The notes under the pieces were generated by a model. That model did not search any database. It saw only the letters and a program-made list of their open reading frames with translations, and was not told the origin of the DNA. Positions 1 to 8,066 of a stretch of 64,000 bases of DNA are shown piece after piece. Numbering within the stretch: the first letter of the stretch is position 1; each line of letters starts with the position of its first letter. Origin of the DNA: DASPOJ01 sp050014395 (GTDB lineage: Bacteria; Acidobacteriota; Terriglobia; Acidiferrales; UBA7541); the NCBI GenBank assembly GCA_050014395.1, contig JBEKDK010000002.1, positions 62,001 through 126,000 on the forward strand, given 5' to 3'. The translations under genes and the position numbers were made by a program.

Positions 1-513
1 TTTGTGCAGTTGCGACTTCGAATTGCCGATCGAGCAGTTCATAATCTGCGCGATTTCGTTGTGTTCAAAGCCTTGGATGTCATGCAGAACGAAGACCGAT
101 TTGTAGCCCGGCGGCAACTGCGTGATCGCGCGTTCCAGGTGCACGCGGTCCACCGAACCCGTCAGCAATAGGTCCGGAGCGCCAATATCTTTACGCGGGC
201 CGCCGGTTTCTTCATCCGGCTCGGTTTCTTCTTCGAGCGAGGTTTCCGCCAGAGTCTTTCTGCGCAGCCGCATCAGAACGACGTTTACCGAGAGCCGATG
301 CAACCAAGTGGTGAAAGCCGATTCGCCCCGAAACGTGGCGATCTTGCGGAACAACTGCAAGAACGCTTCCTGAGTCAGGTCTTCAGCTTCCGCCGTATTG
401 CCAACCATGCGCAGACACAAAGCGTAAACGCGGCGATTATGGAGGCGGTAGATGCGTTCAAAGGCCTCGGCATTACCACGCTGAGCCAGACGGATCGCGT
501 CTGCCTCAGACAT
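1..513 (-). CDS. ECF-type RNA polymerase sigma factor (C-terminus cut by window edge)
   Basis: Directs RNA polymerase to a stress or envelope regulon. The 171 visible residues hold a region 2 helix set (EDLTQEAFLQLFRK, then TFRGESAFTTWLHR) and the start of region 4 (QLPPGYKSVFVLHDIQGFEH, with IAQIMNCSIGNSKSQLHK as the helix-turn-helix). An acidic linker separates them. The arrangement matches SigE/RpoE-like group 4 sigma factors. The start is ATG at 513. The last recognition-helix residues and the stop lie beyond position 1. A zinc-binding anti-sigma gene is common downstream of such factors but would be outside the window. Identification as an ECF sigma is secure; the subgroup is not. Confidence 0.9.
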   Translation of the reverse strand, partial: MSEADAIRLAQRGNAEAFERIYRLHNRRVYALCLRMVGNTAEAEDLTQEAFLQLFRKIATFRGESAFTTWLHRLSVNVVLMRLRRKTLAETSLEEETEPDEETGGPRKDIGAPDLLLTGSVDRVHLERAITQLPPGYKSVFVLHDIQGFEHNEIAQIMNCSIGNSKSQLHK

Positions 514-702
514 TTCGCCGGTTTCACTTCGCCTCGTGCGGGTCACTCTACCCGTCGGGACGACACCCGAGATTTGGGATGCGTCCCCTGCCCCCTGAGT
601 TGTACTGGCCTACAGCCCGTGTGCCAAACGATCATCACGATCGCAAGGAGGGCTCCGGCCGGAAGCGCCTTTTCTGATTCTCCGCGGACAGCCGGCGAAC
701 CG

Positions 703-1353
703 CTAGCAGGCAAGCGTTTTGAGCGAAGGCATGCGGAAGAGAAGCTTCTCGCGGAAGGGACCGACTTCTTCGCTCGGCAAAACGCAGAAAAAAGACTTCA
801 AAACGATCACGGTTTCCCGCAAGCAAGTGTTCAAATCGTAGTCCAACACTTCGAGTGCCTGATAGTGCCGCCCGATGGACGCCTCACCATCGTCGGCCAA
901 GGCGCGGGCCGCGACGCGGGACTGCTTCTGAATACCATCCAGTGCTTCCGTAAGGGCGTGCAGCTTGTGAAAGAACCGCGAGCGGCCCTGAAACAGCACT
1001 GTCGAAAGGAGATGATCGGTGCGAGCAATGCGCTGGGGATTCGCGCCGCGGAAATTCTCGGCGTCGAGCGGTTCCACGTTGGGGAGCGTGCCGTAATGCC
1101 GGCCGTGCTCTTCCATCGCGCAGAGAACACCTTGCAGACTCTCGGCCAGGCAGTCGGCGAGTTCGGCGACCAACGAGGCGGATATCCGGGCGGTGATGAA
1201 CCGGCCAGCTGCCCTGGAACCGAAGGCTTCGTTGAGCGTGACGCTCTGCATGTGGTATCGAGTCTCGAGGTCATCAAGGGCGGCGCCGTAAAGGCGGTGG
1301 CTGCTCTCAGGAAGCGAAGCCACCCAGTATTGCCGGACTGTGCCTACACCCAT
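703..1353 (-). CDS. Hypothetical helical protein
   Basis: Predicted 216-residue soluble protein that I do not recognise. It looks all-alpha, with long amphipathic stretches, no signal peptide and no membrane span. There is a short Cys-containing segment near the end (SFFCVLPSEE) and a terminal Cys. I start it at ATG 1353 because the upstream extension to 1428 or beyond is Arg/Pro-rich and unlike the rest. It lies 190 bases upstream of the ECF sigma gene on the same strand and diverges from lysS. Shared transcription with the sigma factor is possible but no shared promoter is visible. Codon use looks coding, and the opposite-strand frame spanning 298-1452 has no recognisable motif. Confidence 0.6.
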   Translation of the reverse strand: MGVGTVRQYWVASLPESSHRLYGAALDDLETRYHMQSVTLNEAFGSRAAGRFITARISASLVAELADCLAESLQGVLCAMEEHGRHYGTLPNVEPLDAENFRGANPQRIARTDHLLSTVLFQGRSRFFHKLHALTEALDGIQKQSRVAARALADDGEASIGRHYQALEVLDYDLNTCLRETVIVLKSFFCVLPSEEVGPFREKLLFRMPSLKTLAC

Positions 1354-1538
1354 AGTGGTGACTCTGGCCCGTTGTTGACCCACGCCCAAGCCTCCGAAGC
1401 GCGGTATGATACCACACCGGATGCGCATCAGCTTGATCGAGCGCACGAATAGTTGCGCGGGTCTCGCCGGCTGCCAGGCGAGTGGCCAACAGCGATCTGA
1501 AAAGACGATTACGCTCGGCAAAGGAAAGGACCGACGCC

Positions 1539-3143
1539 TTGCCTTTTGAACCATTTGACCAGTACCTGCAGCGCCAGAAAAAGCTCGCGGAAATCGAAGC
1601 GCTAGGCTACGAAGCCTATCCTCATCGCTTCGATCCAACGGCCACGCCGGCCGAAGTCGTAGCGCGCTACGCCGAAATGCCAGCCACGGACCTGGAGGCG
1701 CGCAAGTCATCGGTGCGCGTCGCGGGGCGCATCATGACGGTGCGCCTGCACGGCAAGGCGGGCTTCGCGCACATTTCCGGGAGCGGGCAACGCTTGCAGA
1801 TCTACGTCAAGTTGGACATCGTCGGCGAGCGCGCTTTCCACCTGTTCCAATTGATGGACCTGGGAGATTTGATCGGCATCTCCGGCCACATTTTTCGCAC
1901 CAAGACCGGCGAATTGACGGTTTGGGTGGAACAGCTCAGCTTGCTGGCCAAGGCCTTGCTGCCGCTGCCGGAAAAATTCCACGGACTTTCGGATCGCGAG
2001 CGAATATACCGGCAGCGATATTTGGACTTGCTCGTCAACGAAGATTCGCGGCGCGTCTTTCTGCGGCGGACACAAATCGTTCGCGAACTGCGGCGTTTTT
2101 TCGACGCGCACGGTTACGTCGAGGTGGAAACGCCGATGATGCAGTCCATCGCGGGAGGCGCCGCGGCGCGTCCGTTTGTGACGCATCACAACACACTGGA
2201 TCTGGATCTGTATCTGCGCATCGCGCCCGAACTGTATTTGAAGCGGCTGATCGTCGGCGGGCTCGATCGGGTGTACGAAATTAACCGGAATTTCCGCAAC
2301 GAAGGAATTTCGACCCAGCACAATCCGGAATTCACAATGCTCGAGTTCTATCAGGCGTATAGCGATTACCGCGACCTGATGTCGCTGACCGAAGAATTGT
2401 TCGCGACGCTCGGGCGCCAACTCAACGGCACGACCGCGATTCGCTTCGGTGAGCATGAAATCGATCTGGGGCGCTGGCAACGTTTGACGATGCGCGAAGC
2501 CATCGTGCGCTACTGGCCCACCGCGGCGGCGTTCGCGCCGACTGTCGAGGAATTGACCGTATCGGGCGGACCGCGCGCCGTCGCCACGCGCTACAACGCT
2601 TGGACCGCAACACTGCGAGCGGCGCCAACCGACGCCGCGCCGACAATCGTGGGCGCCGATCCGATCGGCGGAATTGAGAAAATGACCGATGGCGAAGCCA
2701 CCGGCGAGCTGTTTGAAAAAGTGGCGGAACACAAACTGATTCAGCCGACCATCATCTTCGATTTCCCCACCGATATTTCGCCGCTCGCCAAATGCAAGCC
2801 GGGCGATCCATCGCTGGTGGAGCGTTTTGAAATATTTATCGCCGGCATGGAGTTCGGCAATGCGTTCTCCGAATTGAACGATCCGGCCGAGCAGGAGCGC
2901 CGATTTGAATTGCAGGTGAAACACGGCGGAGCGGACGCGCCGCGGGAAGTTGATCTCGATTACGTGCGTGCACTTGCGCACGGCATGCCGCCGGCGGCGG
3001 GCGAAGGCATCGGAATCGATCGCCTGACAATGCTGCTGACGGATTCGCACTCGATTCGCGATGTAATTCTGTTTCCGCTGCTGCGGCCCGAGGCGCGAGA
3101 CGACGGCGCGCCTGAAGGCAACGCGCCCGGCAAAACCCCATGA
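1539..3143 (+). CDS. lysS: Lysyl-tRNA synthetase, class II
   Basis: Charges tRNA-Lys with lysine in the cytoplasm. An N-terminal OB-fold anticodon-binding domain (about residues 40-150) precedes the class II catalytic core. Motif 2 is RVYEINRNFRNEGIS followed by QHNPEFTMLEFYQAY, and motif 3 is GEGIGIDRLTMLL near the C-terminus, the LysS form. The frame is open to a GTG at 1482, but TTG at 1539 has a strong Shine-Dalgarno run (AAGGAAAGGA, 1521-1530) eight bases away and gives a normal family N-terminus (LPFEPFDQYLQ), so I prefer it. The stop overlaps the next ATG by two bases, indicating coupling to the LolC/E permease gene. About 30 residues between motifs 2 and 3 are Ala/Pro-rich and look like a lineage-specific insert. 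Confidence 0.96.
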   Translation: MPFEPFDQYLQRQKKLAEIEALGYEAYPHRFDPTATPAEVVARYAEMPATDLEARKSSVRVAGRIMTVRLHGKAGFAHISGSGQRLQIYVKLDIVGERAFHLFQLMDLGDLIGISGHIFRTKTGELTVWVEQLSLLAKALLPLPEKFHGLSDRERIYRQRYLDLLVNEDSRRVFLRRTQIVRELRRFFDAHGYVEVETPMMQSIAGGAAARPFVTHHNTLDLDLYLRIAPELYLKRLIVGGLDRVYEINRNFRNEGISTQHNPEFTMLEFYQAYSDYRDLMSLTEELFATLGRQLNGTTAIRFGEHEIDLGRWQRLTMREAIVRYWPTAAAFAPTVEELTVSGGPRAVATRYNAWTATLRAAPTDAAPTIVGADPIGGIEKMTDGEATGELFEKVAEHKLIQPTIIFDFPTDISPLAKCKPGDPSLVERFEIFIAGMEFGNAFSELNDPAEQERRFELQVKHGGADAPREVDLDYVRALAHGMPPAAGEGIGIDRLTMLLTDSHSIRDVILFPLLRPEARDDGAPEGNAPGKTP

Positions 3144-4369
3144 AATTTGCCTGGTTCGTAGCGCGGCGCTATCTGCGTTCCAAGCACCGGCCGGCGGTGC
3201 TGCGCCTGGTCACGTGGCTTGCGACGGTGGGCGTGGCCGCCGGTGTGGGAACGCTGGTCGTAGCGCTGGCGATGAACAGCGGATTCCGGCATACGTTTCA
3301 GGATCGCCTGCTCGGAGTGACCGCGCACGTCAACCTCTCGCGGCCGGACACCGAAGGAATCGAAGACTACCGCGCTCTCGGCGAGCGGCTGGGCCAGACG
3401 CCGGGCGTGCGCTCCGTGGCTCCAGCGATTTATTTGACTGTGCTGCTGGTCGCGCCGGGCGGCCGACCGCGCGGCGTGGTCATCAAGGGAATTGACCCGG
3501 CGATCGAAATCGCTTCGGATGAAGCGCTGCGCCGGTTGACTTCGGGCCGCGCGGATTTCGCGGAGGACGCAAACGGCTTCGGCGGCATCGTGATCGGACA
3601 AATGCTGGCCGACGATCTGGGAATCGCGGCCGGAGACTACGTCACGCTGATGAGCCCGGAAGGGGAGTTGACGCCGTTCGGGCAGATGCCCCGTTCGCGG
3701 CGATTCCGCGTGGCGGGAATTTTCAATTCCGGCTTTTACGACTACGACGCAAACTGGGGATTCATTGCGCTGCCGGCGGCGCAAGGACTGGCCGGCGTCG
3801 GCGACGTCGCAAGCGTGCTGGAATTTCGCCTGGCCGACCCGGATCGCGCCGAGCAGGTGGCAGGCGAACTGAAGAGCGAAGCAGGCCCGGGCTATCTGGC
3901 AAGCACGTGGCAGGATGAAAATCGCGCGCTGTTCCGCGCACTGCATTTTGAAAAACTTGTGACGGCGCTGTTCATCGGACTGATCACCTTCGTCGCCGGC
4001 CTTAACATTTTGGTGGTTCTCGCGATGACTGTGAGCGATCGCGCGCGCGATATCGCCGTGCTCACCGCGATGGGAGCGCGACGCAGACAAGTGCGCGACG
4101 TTTTCATTTTGCAAGGACTGGCCATCGGAGCATTCGGAACGTTCACGGGCCTGGCCGCCGGATACTCATTGGCTTGGGCTGCGGGAACGTATCGGTTGAT
4201 TCCGCTCGACCCACAGGTCTATTCCGTGCCGTACGTGCCGTTTCAACCGAACGGCCTCGACGCAATCTGGATCGGCGTTGCCGCGGTTGCGATTTGCCTG
4301 GCGTCAACCGTGATACCGGCGCGCGCGGCGATGCGCTTGACACCTGTTGAAATTCTTCGCTACGAGTAG
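3140..4369 (+). CDS. lolC: LolC/LolE-family lipoprotein-releasing ABC permease
   Basis: Inner-membrane subunit of the complex that extracts mature lipoproteins for transfer to LolA. The 409 residues show the family layout: one membrane span at about 23-45, a periplasmic domain to about 265, then three spans in the last 140 residues. MTVSDRARDIAVLTAMGA is the typical MacB/FtsX coupling-helix region after span 2. The C-terminus RAAMRLTPVEILRYE is the normal Lol permease ending. The ATG overlaps the lysS stop. Only one permease is present, so it may act as a homodimer (LolF-like) rather than a LolC-LolE pair; the symbol is therefore provisional. The ATPase gene follows after an unusually long gap. 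Confidence 0.9.
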   Translation: MKFAWFVARRYLRSKHRPAVLRLVTWLATVGVAAGVGTLVVALAMNSGFRHTFQDRLLGVTAHVNLSRPDTEGIEDYRALGERLGQTPGVRSVAPAIYLTVLLVAPGGRPRGVVIKGIDPAIEIASDEALRRLTSGRADFAEDANGFGGIVIGQMLADDLGIAAGDYVTLMSPEGELTPFGQMPRSRRFRVAGIFNSGFYDYDANWGFIALPAAQGLAGVGDVASVLEFRLADPDRAEQVAGELKSEAGPGYLASTWQDENRALFRALHFEKLVTALFIGLITFVAGLNILVVLAMTVSDRARDIAVLTAMGARRRQVRDVFILQGLAIGAFGTFTGLAAGYSLAWAAGTYRLIPLDPQVYSVPYVPFQPNGLDAIWIGVAAVAICLASTVIPARAAMRLTPVEILRYE

Positions 4370-4745
4370 CAGCCGAACGGTTCGCGCTAGCGCCCAGCGC
4401 GGTTTGGCGCGCCATGTGCTTCTTCCTATTGTGACCGGCGATTCGATCAAAAAAAGCGATCAATAAGCGCCAAAAAGAGGCGTGCTGGCCGTGTTACAAT
4501 TGTCTATAGTTCAACGATTTAGGGGCCTGGGGAGGACGGTTCGAGGCGGGGTGAAATCGACCCAGGAAAAGCGCCGGCCAAAAGAGGAAATGCTTGGGCG
4601 AACACGAGGCAGTTTCTAGTCATTACATGGCCCGCGGGATACAAAGCAGCACCAAATGTGAGCATCTAACTCTAGTGGGTGCGTCCGCGATGAATGCAAT
4701 TTACGAAGCGCACACACCGAGCAATTGTACGGAGAATTTGAGTCG
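4370..4745 (+). other. 376-base gap and leader before lolD; no gene recognised
   Basis: No convincing coding frame: the only ATG-started frame with a purine-rich site nearby, at about 4590, ends after nine codons. TACAAT at 4495-4500 could be a -10 box but lacks a good -35. The downstream part is purine-rich with several short complementary blocks (CCTGG near 4527 with CCAGG near 4560). It matches no riboswitch or RNA family I can recognise. Most likely it is the promoter and a structured 5' leader of lolD. Confidence 0.4.
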
Positions 4746-5540
4746 ATGACGCCCAGCTCCACCGCGACAGCCGCGCGCGATTCTTCCCAGGAATCGAGCC
4801 TCGCGCAGCGAACTGAGCCGAGCGTGAGCGGGGGAGCCGTGCTGGAAGCGCGGGGATTGCGCAAAGTTTACGGAGAGGGACCGGGCGCGATCACGGTCCT
4901 CGACGGCGTGGATTTTGCGATCGAGCGCGGCGAGATGATCGCCATCGTTGCGCCGTCTGGAGCGGGAAAAAGCACGCTCCTGCACTTGCTGGGGGCGCTA
5001 GACACGCCAACGAGCGGTACAGTATACTTCGACGCGAAAGCAATCGACACGCTGGGTGAACAGGAGCTTGCGGATTATCGCAACCGTGCGATTGGTTTTG
5101 TTTGGCAACGCCATCATTTGCTGGCGGACTTCACCGCCGCCGAAAATGTTGCCATGCCCCTGCTGATGAGGGGCCGGGCCACGCGGGAAAGCATGGCGGA
5201 AGCCAGGCGCTGGCTCGCTGAAGTGGGGTTGGCGGATCGGGCAGATCACCTGGCCGGGAAGCTTTCCGGCGGGGAGCAGCAAAGAGCGGCGATCGCCCGG
5301 GCGCTCGTGCACGAACCGGCCGTTTTGCTGGCGGATGAACCGACCGGGAATTTGGACGAGCGCAATGCCAGCGGGGTTTTTGAACAAATGCGCCAGCTGT
5401 GCCGGGCGCATCGGCTCACGTCCGTACTGGCGACGCACAATTGGGTTCTGGCTCGGCAAGCGGATCGCGTGCTACAGCTGGAAAACGGGGTGCTTCGTCC
5501 GGTTTCAGAAACCTCTAACGGCCCTGGGAATGCTGTCTGA
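4746..5540 (+). CDS. lolD: LolD-type ABC transporter ATP-binding protein
   Basis: ATPase that powers lipoprotein release by the LolC/E-type permease encoded just upstream. The 264 residues include Walker A (APSGAGKST), signature LSGGEQQRAAIARAL, Walker B (VLLADEPTGNLD) and the H-loop (LATHNW). The Walker A context has Ala where most homologues have Gly before PSG, which should not harm function. The first 35 residues are a disordered Ser/Thr/Ala-rich extension. I use ATG 4746, with GGAGA about ten bases upstream, rather than the upstream TTG at 4725. The gene is followed 20 bases later by clpC on the same strand. Confidence 0.9.
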   Translation: MTPSSTATAARDSSQESSLAQRTEPSVSGGAVLEARGLRKVYGEGPGAITVLDGVDFAIERGEMIAIVAPSGAGKSTLLHLLGALDTPTSGTVYFDAKAIDTLGEQELADYRNRAIGFVWQRHHLLADFTAAENVAMPLLMRGRATRESMAEARRWLAEVGLADRADHLAGKLSGGEQQRAAIARALVHEPAVLLADEPTGNLDERNASGVFEQMRQLCRAHRLTSVLATHNWVLARQADRVLQLENGVLRPVSETSNGPGNAV

Positions 5541-5560
5541 GGGGAGAAACGAGCGGAAAC

Positions 5561-7987
5561 GTGTTTGAACGCTACACAGAAAAAGCGCGCCGCGTGATCT
5601 TCTTCGCGAGGTATGAGGCCAGCCAGTACGGAAGCCCCTACATCGAGACGGAACACCTACTGCTCGGCCTGATGCGCGAGGACAAAGCGCTCGCCAATCG
5701 CTTTTTGCGCGCGCATGGCTCGATCGAATCCATCCGCAAGGAGATCGAATCGCGCATCACGATTCGCGAGCGCATCTCCACGTCGGTTGAGGTGCCGCTG
5801 AGTCAGGAATCCAAGCGCATCTTGAATTACGCCACCGAAGAGGCCGAGCGGCTGGGGCACAAGCACGTTGGCACCGAGCACTTGCTGCTGGGAATTCTGC
5901 GCGAGGAAAAATGCTTCGGCGCGGAAATTCTGCAAGAGCGCGGCCTGCGGCTTTCCGCGCTGCGCGAAGAAATGGCGCGCTCGGCGGGCGAAAAAGCGCC
6001 CGCGAATCGGCCCAAAGAAACGTCGCTGCTGGCCGAATTCAGCCGCGATCTCACGCAATCCGCTCTTGAAGGACAGCTCGATCCCCTGGTGGGCCGCGAG
6101 CGCGAAGTGGAGCGCGTGATCCAGATTCTGTGCCGCCGCACGAAAAACAATCCAGTGCTGATTGGCGAGCCGGGCGTGGGCAAGACAGCCATCGTCGAAG
6201 GCCTGGCGCAGCGCATTTCCGACGGCGACGTGCCGCCATTCCTCGCCGACAAGCGCATCCTCTCACTCGATCTTTCGCTGATCGTGGCCGGCACGAAATA
6301 CCGCGGGCAATTTGAAGAGCGTCTGAAGACGATCATGAAAGAGTTGATGGAGAATCAGAACGCCATCCTCTTCATCGACGAATTGCACACGCTTGTGGGA
6401 GCGGGCTCCGCGGAAGGTTCTCTGGACGCCGCGAACATTCTGAAGCCGGCGCTTTCGCGCGGCGAAATTCAGTGCATCGGCGCCACCACGCCGGGCGAAT
6501 ATCGCAAGTCGGTGGAGAAGGATCGTTCGCTCGAGCGCCGCTTCCAGTCCGTGAAGGTTGCCAGCCCCAGCGAGGACGACGCGATTCGCGTGCTGGAAGG
6601 CGTGCGAGAGCGCTACGAAAAATTCCACGCAGTCACGTACACAGAAGAAGCCATTCGCTACGCCGTGTATCTTTCCAGCCGGTACATTCCGGACCGTTTC
6701 TTGCCGGATAAGGCCGTGGACCTGATCGACGAAGCGGGCGCGCGTGTGAAGCTTCGCCAAGCCACGCTGCCAGACGAGGTCGCCGAAGTGCAGAAGCGCG
6801 TGAAGTTCATCACGCACCGGATGGAAACGGCCATCGCCAATCACGAATTCGAAAAGGCGCGCTTCTATTCCGAGGAAGAGCGCAAGGAAAAGGAAAACCT
6901 GCGCCAGGTGCGCGACCGGCTGAAACTGGATGAATCGACCGCGGGCGTCGTGACTCGCGAAGACATCGAAGAAGTTGTCGCGCGCTGGACCGGAATCACC
7001 GTCACTTCGATTAAGGAAGACGAACAACAGAAACTGCTGCGCATCGAACAAGAACTGCACAAGCGAATCATCAGCCAGGCGCGAGCCATCACCGCGCTGG
7101 CGCGAGCGATTCGCCGCAGCCGCGCTGGATTGAAAGCTCCAGGCCGCCCGGTGGGCTGCTTCCTGTTTTTGGGCCCGACCGGCGTGGGCAAGACGGAAGT
7201 CGCGCGGCGCTTGGCGGAGTTCTTGTTTGGCAGCGAAAAATCGCTGATTCGCTTCGATATGTCGGAGTACATGGAAAAGCACTCGGTTTCGAAGCTGATC
7301 GGCGCGCCTCCAGGCTACGTGGGATACGAAGAGGGCGGCCAATTGACCGAACGCGTGCGCCGCACTCCGTATTCGGTGATCTTGCTCGACGAGATCGAGA
7401 AGGCCCACTCCGACGTCTACAACATCCTGTTGCAGGTATTCGAAGACGGGCAATTGACCGACGGTCTCGGCAACACGGTGGATTTTCGCAGCACGATTTT
7501 GATCATGACCTCAAACCTCGGCGCGCGTCATTTGGAGAAGCGGCAAACCATGGGCTTCCAATCCGGCGCGGACGAAGCCGGGGCCAAGAGCATGGAAGAC
7601 CTGGTGCTTTCCGAGGTCAAACGCGTATTCAATCCGGAATTTTTGAACCGGCTGGACGAAGTCATCCTGTTCAACCCGTTGACCGATGAAGATCTGCTGC
7701 GCATCATCGATTTGCTGGTCGGCCAGATCAACGACACATTGATTCACCGTCAGGTGCAAATCGTACTGACGCCAGAAGCAAGCCAGTGGATTCTCGAGAA
7801 GACTTGCGGCGACCGCACATACGGAGCTCGCCCGCTCCGACGGGCGCTGCAGAAATACGTCGAAGACCCGCTGTCGGAAGCGCTAATTCAGGGGGGCTTG
7901 CAGCGTCCGGCGACGCTGGAAGTATTCGTTGCCGGCGAAGAGCTCGGTTTCCGACCAGTCGTGGAAGCAACCCCGGTTACCCACTGA
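5561..7987 (+). CDS. clpC: ClpC-type AAA+ unfoldase
   Basis: Hexameric ATP-driven protein unfoldase that feeds ClpP or acts in protein quality control. The 808 residues contain two Clp-N repeats (1-145), a first AAA+ module with Walker A GEPGVGKTA at 202, a UVR-type coiled-coil segment near 417-452 (HRMETAIANHEFEKARF), and a second AAA+ module with GPTGVGKTE near 538 and Walker B ILLDEIEKAH. The UVR segment marks ClpC rather than ClpA or ClpB. The start is GTG 5561. Its place between lolD and bamA is unusual and suggests co-expression with envelope assembly. A C-terminal ClpP-binding loop is likely but was not verified residue by residue. Confidence 0.95.
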   Translation: MFERYTEKARRVIFFARYEASQYGSPYIETEHLLLGLMREDKALANRFLRAHGSIESIRKEIESRITIRERISTSVEVPLSQESKRILNYATEEAERLGHKHVGTEHLLLGILREEKCFGAEILQERGLRLSALREEMARSAGEKAPANRPKETSLLAEFSRDLTQSALEGQLDPLVGREREVERVIQILCRRTKNNPVLIGEPGVGKTAIVEGLAQRISDGDVPPFLADKRILSLDLSLIVAGTKYRGQFEERLKTIMKELMENQNAILFIDELHTLVGAGSAEGSLDAANILKPALSRGEIQCIGATTPGEYRKSVEKDRSLERRFQSVKVASPSEDDAIRVLEGVRERYEKFHAVTYTEEAIRYAVYLSSRYIPDRFLPDKAVDLIDEAGARVKLRQATLPDEVAEVQKRVKFITHRMETAIANHEFEKARFYSEEERKEKENLRQVRDRLKLDESTAGVVTREDIEEVVARWTGITVTSIKEDEQQKLLRIEQELHKRIISQARAITALARAIRRSRAGLKAPGRPVGCFLFLGPTGVGKTEVARRLAEFLFGSEKSLIRFDMSEYMEKHSVSKLIGAPPGYVGYEEGGQLTERVRRTPYSVILLDEIEKAHSDVYNILLQVFEDGQLTDGLGNTVDFRSTILIMTSNLGARHLEKRQTMGFQSGADEAGAKSMEDLVLSEVKRVFNPEFLNRLDEVILFNPLTDEDLLRIIDLLVGQINDTLIHRQVQIVLTPEASQWILEKTCGDRTYGARPLRRALQKYVEDPLSEALIQGGLQRPATLEVFVAGEELGFRPVVEATPVTH

Positions 7988-8066
7988 CGAATCCTATGCG
8001 GGCAGGCCGGACCTACCGCTGAACCGGCCGGGGAGCAGGACACTCTTGTTTTGGGGGAAGGCGGCC

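Noticed and set aside
298..1452. 384-residue open frame on the plus strand over the sigma factor and hypothetical genes
   Set aside because: Its product has no motif, while the minus strand carries a clear ECF sigma factor and a plausible second gene.
1707..3050. 447-residue minus-strand open frame inside lysS
   Set aside because: Antisense shadow of a highly conserved synthetase; Arg/His/Gln-rich composition typical of the reverse frame of GC-rich genes.
4590..4620. Short ATG-started peptide in the leader before lolD
   Set aside because: Only nine codons and no strong ribosome-binding site of its own; kept as part of the leader description.
6263..7453. 396-residue minus-strand frame inside clpC
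   Set aside because: Reverse frame of a conserved AAA+ gene; no motif and no ribosome-binding site.
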